From Leptospira levettii (GTDB lineage Bacteria; Spirochaetota; Leptospiria; Leptospirales; Leptospiraceae), in the NCBI RefSeq assembly GCF_002812085.1, contig NZ_NPDM01000001.1, forward strand, positions 1,561,030 through 1,625,029: a DNA stretch of 64,000 nucleotides, written 5' to 3'. The translations under genes were made by a program, and so were the position numbers. Below are positions 32,249 through 41,874 of the stretch, piece after piece (position 1 is the stretch's first letter; every line of letters starts with the position of its first letter). The notes beneath the pieces were generated by a model. It saw nothing but the letters and a program-made list of their open reading frames with translations, searched no databases and was not told the DNA's origin.

Positions 32249-33808
32249 ATGTTAGATGAATCAACAAAACAACAAGTAAAACAATATTTTGAAAGAATTA
32301 AAAATCCGATAACAATTCAATTGTATTCTGGTGAACATGAAAAAAGAGAAGAACTTGTTAGTTTTCTAAATGATATTTTGTCGTTGAGTCCACTCATAAA
32401 ACTTGAAAACTCAAATGATTTGTCTGATGGACTCCGGTTTTCTATTTTGTCGAACGGAAACCCAACTGGAATTCATTTTTCTGGAATCCCAATGGGTCAC
32501 GAATTCACATCTTTTATATTGGCAATCCTACAATCTGGAGGGAATCCAATCAAATTAGAAGAAGGAATTTTATCCGCAGTATCAAAGTTAAATGGTGAAT
32601 TTCGATTTGAAACTTTCATTTCACTTGATTGCCATAATTGTCCAGAGGTTGTGCAAACCCTAAATAGTTTTGCATTGGTGAACTCAAATATTTCTCACAA
32701 TATGATTGATGGTGCGATGTATCCAGATTTGGTAAAAGAAAGGAATATCCAGGGAGTTCCTGCTGTTTACTTAAATGGCGAACGATTCCTAAGTGGAAAA
32801 GCAGAAGCATCTGTCATCTTTGATAAACTTTTGGAACTTTATTCCATTCCTTCTGCAAGTGATTCGAAAGAAGAAATGGAAAATCCAAAACAAGTTTATG
32901 ATGTGACTGTGATTGGAGGTGGACCATCGGGAGTAACTGCTGCAGTTTACGCTGCAAGAAAAGGATTGAATACCCTTGTGATTGCAGATCGATTGGGTGG
33001 TCAAGTAAAGGATACCTTGGGAATCGAAAATATTATATCTGTTCCTTACACAACAGGTCCAGAACTAACTCATGTGTTGGCAAATCAACTTGATAAAAAT
33101 CAAATTAGAAAAAAAGAGAATGTCCGCGTTCAAAAAATTGAACCAGGGCAAATCAAAATCATTCATTTAAATACTGGTGAAAAAATCCATACCAAAACGG
33201 TTATCCTCTCAACAGGTGCTAAGTGGAGAGAACTAAATGTGCCTGGAGAAAAGGAATTTGTTGGTAAAGGAGTTGCATATTGTCCACATTGTGACGGTCC
33301 GTTTTTTAAAGATAAGGATGTGGCTGTTGTGGGTGGTGGTAACTCTGGAGTAGAAGCAGCCCTAGATTTAAGTGGAATAGTGAAATCTGTAACCTTGGTT
33401 GAGTTTGGTGATAAATTAAACGCAGACAAAGTATTATTAGATAAAGTAGCTAGTTCACCTAATATAAAAACTTTAATAAAAGCACAGACAACAGAAATCC
33501 AAACTGGTGAAGATAAAGTAACAGGATTAACCTACAAAGATCGATCGACAGAAGAGATATCTACAATTCCTTTGGATGGTGTTTTTGTCCAAATTGGACT
33601 CGTACCAAACAGTAGTTTTGTGAAAGATTTGGTCGCAACCAATCGATTTGGGGAAATTTTGGTCGATGAAAAATGTAAAACCAATGTGGATGGAATATTT
33701 GCTTGTGGGGATGTTACCAATACTCCTTACAAACAAATTATCATTGCGATGGGAGAGGGCGCAAAGGCAGCAATTAGTGCTTTTGAGTATCTTTTACACG
33801 TGGCCTGA
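32249..33808 (+). CDS. ahpF: Alkyl hydroperoxide reductase subunit F (AhpC reductase)
   Basis: A 519-residue flavoprotein disulfide reductase that passes electrons from NAD(P)H to AhpC. The N-terminal tandem thioredoxin-fold domain (about 1-200) holds the CHNC pair (DCHNCPEVV). A linker leads to the thioredoxin-reductase-like part with the FAD motif [19 protein letters not shown] (about 225), the redox pair CPHC in AYCPHCDGP (about 347), the NAD(P)H motif [12 protein letters not shown] and the terminal FAD block [23 protein letters not shown]. Length matches the family. Its 3' end overlaps the convergent hybrid kinase gene by 15 bases. Confidence 0.97.
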   Translation: MLDESTKQQVKQYFERIKNPITIQLYSGEHEKREELVSFLNDILSLSPLIKLENSNDLSDGLRFSILSNGNPTGIHFSGIPMGHEFTSFILAILQSGGNPIKLEEGILSAVSKLNGEFRFETFISLDCHNCPEVVQTLNSFALVNSNISHNMIDGAMYPDLVKERNIQGVPAVYLNGERFLSGKAEASVIFDKLLELYSIPSASDSKEEMENPKQVYDVTVIGGGPSGVTAAVYAARKGLNTLVIADRLGGQVKDTLGIENIISVPYTTGPELTHVLANQLDKNQIRKKENVRVQKIEPGQIKIIHLNTGEKIHTKTVILSTGAKWRELNVPGEKEFVGKGVAYCPHCDGPFFKDKDVAVVGGGNSGVEAALDLSGIVKSVTLVEFGDKLNADKVLLDKVASSPNIKTLIKAQTTEIQTGEDKVTGLTYKDRSTEEISTIPLDGVFVQIGLVPNSSFVKDLVATNRFGEILVDEKCKTNVDGIFACGDVTNTPYKQIIIAMGEGAKAAISAFEYLLHVA

Positions 33809-36178
33809 AGTTAACCATTTTTCAACAGTTTCATAAAGGTAGGCGGCGGAAATTGGTTTAGTCAAAAAATCATCCATTCCAGATTCCATCGCCGAATCTT
33901 TTACAGAATAAAATGCCCCAGCTGTTAATGCAACAATTGGGGTTTTTTTACTTAGATCCTTTTCTAATTTTCTAATTTCGATCGTAGCAGTATACCCATC
34001 CATAATTGGCATTTGTAAGTCCATTATGATTAGATCAGGTTTACGGAATTGAAACTTTTCTAATGCATCAACACCATCAACCGCATAACGCAAACTCATG
34101 TTAGGGTATTTTTTTTGTAATAATTTAGACAAAAGTTTTCGATTCAATTCATTGTCTTCAACAATTAGGATATCATTCTGAAATTCTGGTTTTTGGGATT
34201 TGGTTATTTCGTCGTTTGTTGTAGGTTTTTCTTGGAATATAGTTTTAGCAGTCTCTCCGATGGATTTTGACTCTAATTTTAATATGAAACTAAACTTACT
34301 ACCTACATTCAATTCACTTTTAATATTTAGTTTAGAATTCATTTTTAACAATAGTTCATTTGTAATTGATAATCCAAGTCCAGTTCCGCCATACTTGCGT
34401 GTAATGGATGTATCTGCTTGCGAAAATGTATCAAAGAGTCTTGATCTAGAATTCATGTCGATTCCAATTCCAGTATCAGAAACTTCGAACTCAATGGTTA
34501 CAATATCCCCAAATTTCTCTTTTTGAATGATTGATACATTCACTGAACCTTCATGGGTAAACTTGATAGCATTTCCAATTAGATTTGATAGGATTTGACG
34601 TATGCGTAAAGGGTCTAAGGAAATAAATGTTGGTAAATGTTCGTCGATATTCAACTGTAATGCAATTCTTTTGCTAGCCGCCGACACTTGAAATAAATCT
34701 ACCGTTGATTGTGCTAAGTCTTTTAGGTTTGTACTGATTGATTCAAATTCAATTTTGCCTGCATCAATTTTGGAAAAATCTAAAATTTGATTTACTAACT
34801 CTAATAAACTTTTTCCTGATAAAAATATATTTTTTAGATATTCTTTTTGTTCTTCTTGTAATGGAGAATTGAGTAAAAGCTCAGTAAAACCAATGATTCC
34901 ATTTAATGGAGTTCTAATTTCATGGCTCATGTTTGCCAAAAAATTACCTTTCGCTAAATTTGCTGCCTCAGCTAATTCTTTTGCATGACGCAATGTATAC
35001 TCTATTTTTTTTGTTTCTGTAAGGTCGGTGTTGGAACCTAACATTCGAATCTTGTTTCCAGATGCATCTCTTTGGATATAACATCGAGATAAAACATGAA
35101 CGTAATTCCCTTTGCGTTTTTTCATTTGGAAGGTAAATTCAAATGTTTCTCTTTGTGAGGCTAATATATTCTCTAAAAATTCACTAACCCATCCTACATC
35201 GTCAGGATGGATTAAACTTTGCCAATAACCAATTGGAACATTATCGGGTTTATCATTATTGCCAAATTCTAACCACCATCTTCTAGAATAAATAACTGTA
35301 TTATTGACCAGATCCCAATCAAACCATCCATCGGAGCTAGCCTCCAAGATTAGTGAATATCTTTCATTGTACTCTTTTAGTGCGTTTTCAGCTAATTTTT
35401 GTTCGGTGATATCTTTACTTGCGCCTACTATATATTTAAATTTGCCATCAACTTCAACTGGTGTGAGCTCAGTGATCCAAATTTTAGTTCCCGCAGGCAT
35501 CGCAAAACTTTCTTCATAAGAGATTGTTTTTTTTGCTTGGATTGCTCTTTTAAAATTATTGATGACTACGTTTCCAAGATCTTCTCCTAAAAGTTCACTA
35601 GGAGTTTTTCCTTGGATCATAGTCTGAGTGATCCCGGTTGACTTTTCATATGCTAAATTGATTCGGCGAATGATAAATTGATCAGAATCCATCACTTCAA
35701 TTAAAAACATGGAATCTTGAGAACCATTAAAAATAATATTATTTTCGAATAATAGGTGTTTGGCGTCAACAGACTCATCTTCAAATAATTTTTGTAAGGG
35801 AAGTAAGTCAGAAATATCAGAGACAATTCCATCAATACGATAGGTATCATTTATTGGATTGTGGATTAATCTACCTCGGCATTCAATATACTTAATTCGA
35901 TTGTCCATAGTTAAAATTCTAATTCGAAGGCGAAATTTCTTATCTTTACGAATCGATTTTAGTGCGTGTTTGATTAAATTTCGATCCTCCTTATAAATAA
36001 AATTTTGCCACGATTGTTTGTTTTTTAAAAAAAACTCACTATCATAACCCGTGAGTGTCTTTACAGAAGGACTTGTATAAAGAATTTCTAATTTTGGATA
36101 TCCTATCGAAAACACAATATCCTCAAAATCTGACAGAATTTGGATTTCGAGGGATGGGTGAGTTGCCATACTTTCCAT
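33794..36178 (-). CDS. Hybrid histidine kinase with PAS domains and C-terminal receiver
   Basis: A 794-residue soluble sensor kinase. Three PAS domains are seen (about 15-115, 150-265 with FKYIVGASKDITEQK, 275-395 with RMLGSNTDLTETK). The HisKA box is FLANMSHEIRTPLNGIIGF (His about 420). The HATPase_c domain (about 515-630) shows NLIGNAIKFTHEG, DTGIGID and GGTGLGLSI. The receiver domain (about 670-790) has IVEDNELNR and the phospho-Asp in LIIMDLQMP. No membrane helix is visible, so the signal is probably cytoplasmic (redox, light or a small ligand). The gene converges on ahpF with a 15-base overlap. Its output partner is not nearby. Confidence 0.93.
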   Translation of the reverse strand: MESMATHPSLEIQILSDFEDIVFSIGYPKLEILYTSPSVKTLTGYDSEFFLKNKQSWQNFIYKEDRNLIKHALKSIRKDKKFRLRIRILTMDNRIKYIECRGRLIHNPINDTYRIDGIVSDISDLLPLQKLFEDESVDAKHLLFENNIIFNGSQDSMFLIEVMDSDQFIIRRINLAYEKSTGITQTMIQGKTPSELLGEDLGNVVINNFKRAIQAKKTISYEESFAMPAGTKIWITELTPVEVDGKFKYIVGASKDITEQKLAENALKEYNERYSLILEASSDGWFDWDLVNNTVIYSRRWWLEFGNNDKPDNVPIGYWQSLIHPDDVGWVSEFLENILASQRETFEFTFQMKKRKGNYVHVLSRCYIQRDASGNKIRMLGSNTDLTETKKIEYTLRHAKELAEAANLAKGNFLANMSHEIRTPLNGIIGFTELLLNSPLQEEQKEYLKNIFLSGKSLLELVNQILDFSKIDAGKIEFESISTNLKDLAQSTVDLFQVSAASKRIALQLNIDEHLPTFISLDPLRIRQILSNLIGNAIKFTHEGSVNVSIIQKEKFGDIVTIEFEVSDTGIGIDMNSRSRLFDTFSQADTSITRKYGGTGLGLSITNELLLKMNSKLNIKSELNVGSKFSFILKLESKSIGETAKTIFQEKPTTNDEITKSQKPEFQNDILIVEDNELNRKLLSKLLQKKYPNMSLRYAVDGVDALEKFQFRKPDLIIMDLQMPIMDGYTATIEIRKLEKDLSKKTPIVALTAGAFYSVKDSAMESGMDDFLTKPISAAYLYETVEKWLTSGHV

Positions 36179-36220
36179 AGGACGAAAAAAAATTCGGGAA
36201 AGATAGTGTTTTTACGATCT

Positions 36221-36652
36221 CTACTCTTGTTTTTGGATGAGAAAAGGTAAAGCAAGTGACGGGGCAAATTTTGGATAACTCATACCTAACAAATTCCCAT
36301 CACTGAGTACTCGAAATTCATCCACAATGTAAGGCCAGGGGAATGGAGCCTCATTCGTATAACGCAAAAATAAAGAAGTTTGGCCATCAATTGGTGATTT
36401 TTCCAAAGATACTACCATTGTATATTTTTCTTGGAATGTTTTGTCGCCAGATTTTAAAAACAAGTTTGTTGCTGTTTCATTCCCTCGAAACGACTTTCCC
36501 CACCAATTTCGAAAATGCAAATATTGTAGTCCAGTTTTGGAAGTCCATTGAAACCATTTTGGACCTAACCATTGGATTTGAAAGTTTCCAGTTGGTATTA
36601 CAGTTGGAGCATTTAAAGTTAAATATTGTTTTTTATAAGCAAACAGTGACAT
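36221..36652 (-). CDS. Hypothetical protein with possible N-terminal anchor
   Basis: A protein of about 143 residues that I do not recognise. It has Trp-rich stretches (IQWLGPKWFQWTS, FRNWWGKSF) and strand-like segments (TSLFLRYTNEAPFPWPYIVDEFRV), as in a small beta-sandwich. In frame upstream of the ATG, the translation is hydrophobic (NYFVGLLV), so a membrane anchor or signal seems to begin before the first standard start codon (GTG 36655 / ATG 36652). Either a rare start codon is used or the 5' end is damaged. It lies 42 bases upstream of the hybrid kinase on the same strand and may share its mRNA. Confidence 0.55.
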   Translation of the reverse strand: MSLFAYKKQYLTLNAPTVIPTGNFQIQWLGPKWFQWTSKTGLQYLHFRNWWGKSFRGNETATNLFLKSGDKTFQEKYTMVVSLEKSPIDGQTSLFLRYTNEAPFPWPYIVDEFRVLSDGNLLGMSYPKFAPSLALPFLIQKQE

Positions 36653-36804
36653 CACCAGTAATCCAACGAAATAATTTCTAAAGCATAGCGAATTTCAGGA
36701 TAGTAAAAAAAAAAATTGGAAAGATATTGTCTTTCATTCAGGAAAGACTTGGCAATTCTAACCAACAATCGTAGAACAGAGAACATTCGGTTTTTGGAGA
36801 TTGT

Positions 36805-39800
36805 ATGCGTAAATTATTGCTTTGGGTTTCGATGTTGTTTTTCCTCGTTTCTTGCCAATCTATTGGTGGAGTTTTTAAATCGATCAAACGCACAATTTTC
36901 CCAAGTAGTTGTCGTTTGGAAGTAAAATTAGATACAACGGATTTAAAGTATTTAGATAATTTATGGGATTATAAAATCTTTGTTTCGGAAGACACTGAAT
37001 TTTCGGAGTTAGTAGAAGCGGTTACCATTTCTCCGAAGCCATCCATTGAACCAAGTTTTGGATCTTCTTACATTAGCCGTGAATTTTCCTTGGACCATTG
37101 GAATTTCGATGAAAATGTTGAATACCAAATCACAGTTTCTAAATTTTATGCAACTAACGATTGTTTTCTGGAAAATCCTGTTAGTTTTACTTTGCCGAAG
37201 ATGATTCGGCGACCATCATTTTCCTTATTCAATGAAAATATATTTGAATCGAACTTAAACAAAGTGTTGCCAATTGCTATCGCAAATGTACCTGAATTTG
37301 AAGTTAGGTCGGCAAATATTACCGTTCCAATTTTAGTCAATGCGATTGCAAGTTTAGGAAATGGTTATTATAGTTATGATAAAGAATTAAATTGGAAAAC
37401 TTCAACATGGAAATCAGGCGAAAAAGTTAATTCATTCAGAAACCAAGGGATGGACATTGATTCTTATTTTGGGTCCAAACCAAATAGTAAAGGTTGGCTT
37501 GCTTTAGAATTAGGTGCTACTGTCGTTGATGAAAGCAATGATGAACGTTACAAAACAGAAAGTATCTTTTTACAATCAACAAATTTGGGTATTACCACAA
37601 AGGAAGATCCCGATAAATTGCATGTTTGGATCCATACTTTGTCCAATGCAGTTCCTGTACCAAATACAAATATCAGTTTATATGTCAAAGGGAGTTTAAA
37701 AGGAAATTGTAAAACAGACCAAGATGGTTATTGTACGGTTCCTTCCATTGCAAACAATAAACTTATGGAATATTCTGTATTGATTGCAGAAGAACCAACA
37801 GGAGACAAAGCATTTCTACATTTTAACCAAACACATATTGATGGTTATTCCGAATACCATTCTGATGATCACATCAAAGGAAAAATTTATTTTGACCGAA
37901 AATTATACCGTCCCGGTGATCGAGTAGAAATCAAAGCTTATCTGACTGACCGGAAAAATGGAACATTAATACCTTATGCTTCCAAATCCGTGCTTGTAAA
38001 AATCAGAGATTCACGAGGTAAGGAAGTTTTAAATCAGAATACAACAACTACTTCACAAGGAGGTGTTGTTTCGAGTTATCTTGTTTCAGATGATGCAGGT
38101 TTAGGGCATTATTCGGTATCCATCTCTATCCACGGTGATAATCATTCCGTCACATATGATACCTTCCAAGTAGAAGAGTTTCGGCCAGTGAATTTTATGG
38201 TAAATGTTTCACTCGCGAAACTTGCCAAAAAAAATGAGAATATTAAAGGAACAGTGGAAGGTAAATACATGTTTGGTGCTCCTATGGCAGGTGCCAAAGT
38301 TAGTTATTCCGTGTTAAAACGAAATCGTTATGTTTCCTTTGAACAATTTCCAAGTTTCGATTTCTCTGAAACATGGTATGACTATGAAGATGAATATAAT
38401 GATGGAAATTCAGATTATGTAACTGGATCAGAAGGAGTATTAGACAACCAAGGAAATTATAAACTTGATATTCCAATCAAATCTTTAACTCGTAAATTTG
38501 TTACCGATGGAGAAGAAATCGAAATTGCAGATCCTTTTCACTTGGTTGTAGAATCATCTGTTTTTGATGTAGATGGAAAAACAGTTACAAAATCAGCTAA
38601 TATTCCATACCAACCTTCCGAAACATATGTTGGTTTAAAATGTAATGATCGTTACCAGTCGTTAGACAAACCTTTTCAGTTTACAACAATTGCAGTCGAT
38701 GCCAAGGGAAAAGCCGTACCTGGGGAAGATTTAAAAGCTTACATCATTTATAATGATTGGACTTCTGTTTTGTCTCAAGGAATTGGGAAATATTTTTTCA
38801 GAAGTAACCAGCTAACAAAAAAAGTCGTAGAGGTGAAAAAATTCACTTCGAAATCAGAAGGAGTTAGCTTTGATTACCGAACAAAAGATCCTGGTAGTTA
38901 TACAATTTTAGTGTTAAACAAAGACAAAGTTTTTTCAAGAGTCGACTTTTATGCATATCAAAAGGAATCTTATTACACTTGGGACTTTCGAGGGGATGAT
39001 TCGATTGAATTACGTTCTGATAAAAATGAATATAAAATAGGAGACAAAGCAAAAATATTAATCAAATCTCCACTTCAAAATGCTCGTGTGATTATCACAG
39101 TCGAAAGAGATTCCATTTATTTTAAAAAATCATTTTTAATGAAGGGGAATAGTGCCCCAATCGAAATTCCAATTGAAGATATTTACCTACCCAATGTCGA
39201 AGTAAATGTCGTATTACTTTCTGGAAGGTTGAGTCCTCCAGAAGGGTTATCTGGTGAAGATATAAAAGAATTCAACGAACAAGACTTAGGTGCTCCTAAG
39301 GCAAAGACTGGTTCCATCACATTAAAAGTAGATTTGGGAACCAAAAATGCGCCTGTCACAGTTAATACGGATAAATCAGAATACCAACCAAGAGAACAAG
39401 TCAAGTTGGCAATCAAAACAATTCCTGGTGCAGAATTAACAATTTCAGTCGCTGATAGAGGCGTATTAGATTTGGTTGGATATAGTTTCCAATCACCAAT
39501 TCAAATATTTTATCAATATTGGTACAATGTAATCAAAACATTTGAGCTTCGTTCGATGATCATCAAACACTATTTATATGCAAATAAGGGAGACAGTCCT
39601 GGTGGGGATTATGGAGAAGATTCAGGAGGTGGTTTTTCTGCTGATTCTGAGTCTGGAGCAAGAAAAGATTTTCGGCTTACCGCATATTGGAATCCAGTTG
39701 TGATTGCAGATCAAAATGGGGAAGCAAATTTGAATTTTACACTTCCTGATAATTTAACAACCTTTAGGGTGATGGTAGCATCTGCTTCTAATGGAAAGTA

Positions 39801-41874
39801 TGGTGTGACCAATTCAGAATTTTTAGTTAAAAAGAATTTAGTGTTACAAAAATCAGTAGCAAGGTTTATACGTGTTGGCGATAGTTTAGAGTTAGGTGGA
39901 AGTATTACTAACAATACCAAGGTTAATGGTAAGTTTAAATATAAAATAGAATCAAAGTTTCTAAATGAGGAAAAAAAGTGGATTCCAATCGAACTGAATG
40001 CCGGACAAACTAAAGAAGTTCTAAAAACATTTCAAATTTCAGAATCGCAATTCATCAAACTCAAACAAAACAAACCAAATGAGGACATTCAATTGTCGTA
40101 TCAAATTTCTGTAGAGCCAGAAAATGATGGGACTTTTCTTTCGTTCAAAAAATCAGACGTATCGGATTCCTTACTTGTCACTTTACCGATCAAAGAGTTT
40201 GATCCTGTTACTTCTGTTCAATTTACAGGTTATACAGATTCCGAGTTTAAAACTTCGATTCCATTTCCTAAAAAAGATTCAATTTTATTAAATAAAGGGT
40301 CTTTGGATATTCGTATTTCTGGTACTGCTCTCACCGCACTAAAATCTGCCTTTGATTTTTATGAATCAAATCCCTATTTTTGTATGGAACAAAGGACTTC
40401 TGCTTATTTGCTTTCGTTAAGTTCTGGAGAACTATTAAAGGAATTCCAATACAAAGCACCTTCAAAAGATTCGTACGATTTCAATCAAATTGAAAAATTG
40501 TTTTTGGATGAAATGTCAGAATTTCAAACCTATAATGGTGGTTTTAAATTATGGAAAAGTTACGGACGAAGTGGTTATCCTTACCTAACAGCCTATGTGA
40601 TTTCTGTTATGCAATTGGGAAAGGAAAAAGGCAAACGAACCAATTTGAATGCTTACCAAGCAGGTATCAAGTTTTTAGAAAGTTATATTAAAAGTCCAAC
40701 AGAGACATCAATCGATTCCTACCAAACTTTAAGTTTAATCTATTCTGTTTTTGTAAAAGAGAAAAAAGATGTAAGTTCCTTAGAAAAAACAATCATTGAT
40801 CATTTTGAAGAATTAAATCCAAAATCACGTGGGATCTTTTTAACTGCGTATGCAGATTTTCATAAAATCGATTCGTATCTTTCGGATCCAACATTCAAAA
40901 AACTTTATGAAGATTTTGTCAGTTATATTGAATATGATAAAGAATTATTCATAGTAAAACCTATGAAGAAAAATCCTGACGAATATTTTTATTATTCATA
41001 TTACAATACATCTTCTGTGCTTGGAAATTATTTACGATTATTATTACGTGTTGATTCTAAAAATCCAAGGATGGTTCAACTCGTAAATGCAATTATGATG
41101 GATCGAAATAGAAGTTTCTGGACTGACAGTCATAGTGTAGGAACGATTGCTTTAGCTTTGTCTGAATATCGGAATCGATTTGAAGCAACGAAGAGTGAAA
41201 CGGAAGGAGAAGTTGTTTTCGGAGAAAAAACAATCATAGACGAATCATTTTCTCCGACATCTGACTCTATTTTCAAAGAAGAAATTTCATTTGATCGACT
41301 ATTTGATGGAAATTCTGTTTCTACAAAACCAATTTCATTTAAACGAACAAGTTCAGAAGGTAGATTGTATTTTCAAACACGTTTGATGTATGTTCCAGTG
41401 AAAGAGACAACACAGGAAAAATTTAATGGATTAGAAATCAAAAAAACAATCTATCGTATAGATGGAAGGGATTCTGATGGAAATCCAATTTTAAAAGAAG
41501 TATCAAACTTACAAAGAGGTTCCACATATTTAATCAAACTCAAAGTATTGAGTAAAAAAGACCAGGCATTTGTAATCGTTATCGATCCTATACCGAGTCA
41601 TACTGAGATTGTGAATACATCTTTTTTGACAGAGAAATCATCCGATGCAGAAGATGCGGATGTTACAGAATCTAGTTATGGTCAGTATACGGAGTATCGA
41701 GATGATCGCGTGATATTCTCTGATGATTTTTTACGCAAAGGAGAGACGGAATACAAATACATTCTAAGACCTGTTGCAAAAGGAAATTCTATACTTCCAG
41801 CATCAAAAACATTTTTGATGTACCATCCACAGTTTTATGGCAATACTAGTTCACTTCGGGTAAAAGTGGAGTGA
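36805..41874 (+). CDS. Bacterial alpha-2-macroglobulin (thioester-containing lipoprotein)
   Basis: A 1689-residue lipoprotein (lipobox FLVSC, Cys about 17) of the bacterial alpha-2-macroglobulin family, thought to trap proteases that breach the outer membrane. MG domains fill the first ~900 residues (HIKGKIYFDRKLYRPGDRVEIKAY in part at about 355). The A2M block follows (DFRLTAYWNPVVIADQNGEA in part, about 955; then FTLPDNLTTFRVMVAS). The thioester motif is intact: Cys1193-Met-Glu-Gln1196 in FCMEQRTSAY, followed by the alpha-alpha toroid. A Gly/Ser-rich bait-like region (GDYGEDSGGGFSADSESG) lies near 940. It overlaps pbpC by 4 bases, the classic pairing. Confidence 0.95.
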   Translation: MRKLLLWVSMLFFLVSCQSIGGVFKSIKRTIFPSSCRLEVKLDTTDLKYLDNLWDYKIFVSEDTEFSELVEAVTISPKPSIEPSFGSSYISREFSLDHWNFDENVEYQITVSKFYATNDCFLENPVSFTLPKMIRRPSFSLFNENIFESNLNKVLPIAIANVPEFEVRSANITVPILVNAIASLGNGYYSYDKELNWKTSTWKSGEKVNSFRNQGMDIDSYFGSKPNSKGWLALELGATVVDESNDERYKTESIFLQSTNLGITTKEDPDKLHVWIHTLSNAVPVPNTNISLYVKGSLKGNCKTDQDGYCTVPSIANNKLMEYSVLIAEEPTGDKAFLHFNQTHIDGYSEYHSDDHIKGKIYFDRKLYRPGDRVEIKAYLTDRKNGTLIPYASKSVLVKIRDSRGKEVLNQNTTTTSQGGVVSSYLVSDDAGLGHYSVSISIHGDNHSVTYDTFQVEEFRPVNFMVNVSLAKLAKKNENIKGTVEGKYMFGAPMAGAKVSYSVLKRNRYVSFEQFPSFDFSETWYDYEDEYNDGNSDYVTGSEGVLDNQGNYKLDIPIKSLTRKFVTDGEEIEIADPFHLVVESSVFDVDGKTVTKSANIPYQPSETYVGLKCNDRYQSLDKPFQFTTIAVDAKGKAVPGEDLKAYIIYNDWTSVLSQGIGKYFFRSNQLTKKVVEVKKFTSKSEGVSFDYRTKDPGSYTILVLNKDKVFSRVDFYAYQKESYYTWDFRGDDSIELRSDKNEYKIGDKAKILIKSPLQNARVIITVERDSIYFKKSFLMKGNSAPIEIPIEDIYLPNVEVNVVLLSGRLSPPEGLSGEDIKEFNEQDLGAPKAKTGSITLKVDLGTKNAPVTVNTDKSEYQPREQVKLAIKTIPGAELTISVADRGVLDLVGYSFQSPIQIFYQYWYNVIKTFELRSMIIKHYLYANKGDSPGGDYGEDSGGGFSADSESGARKDFRLTAYWNPVVIADQNGEANLNFTLPDNLTTFRVMVASASNGKYGVTNSEFLVKKNLVLQKSVARFIRVGDSLELGGSITNNTKVNGKFKYKIESKFLNEEKKWIPIELNAGQTKEVLKTFQISESQFIKLKQNKPNEDIQLSYQISVEPENDGTFLSFKKSDVSDSLLVTLPIKEFDPVTSVQFTGYTDSEFKTSIPFPKKDSILLNKGSLDIRISGTALTALKSAFDFYESNPYFCMEQRTSAYLLSLSSGELLKEFQYKAPSKDSYDFNQIEKLFLDEMSEFQTYNGGFKLWKSYGRSGYPYLTAYVISVMQLGKEKGKRTNLNAYQAGIKFLESYIKSPTETSIDSYQTLSLIYSVFVKEKKDVSSLEKTIIDHFEELNPKSRGIFLTAYADFHKIDSYLSDPTFKKLYEDFVSYIEYDKELFIVKPMKKNPDEYFYYSYYNTSSVLGNYLRLLLRVDSKNPRMVQLVNAIMMDRNRSFWTDSHSVGTIALALSEYRNRFEATKSETEGEVVFGEKTIIDESFSPTSDSIFKEEISFDRLFDGNSVSTKPISFKRTSSEGRLYFQTRLMYVPVKETTQEKFNGLEIKKTIYRIDGRDSDGNPILKEVSNLQRGSTYLIKLKVLSKKDQAFVIVIDPIPSHTEIVNTSFLTEKSSDAEDADVTESSYGQYTEYRDDRVIFSDDFLRKGETEYKYILRPVAKGNSILPASKTFLMYHPQFYGNTSSLRVKVE

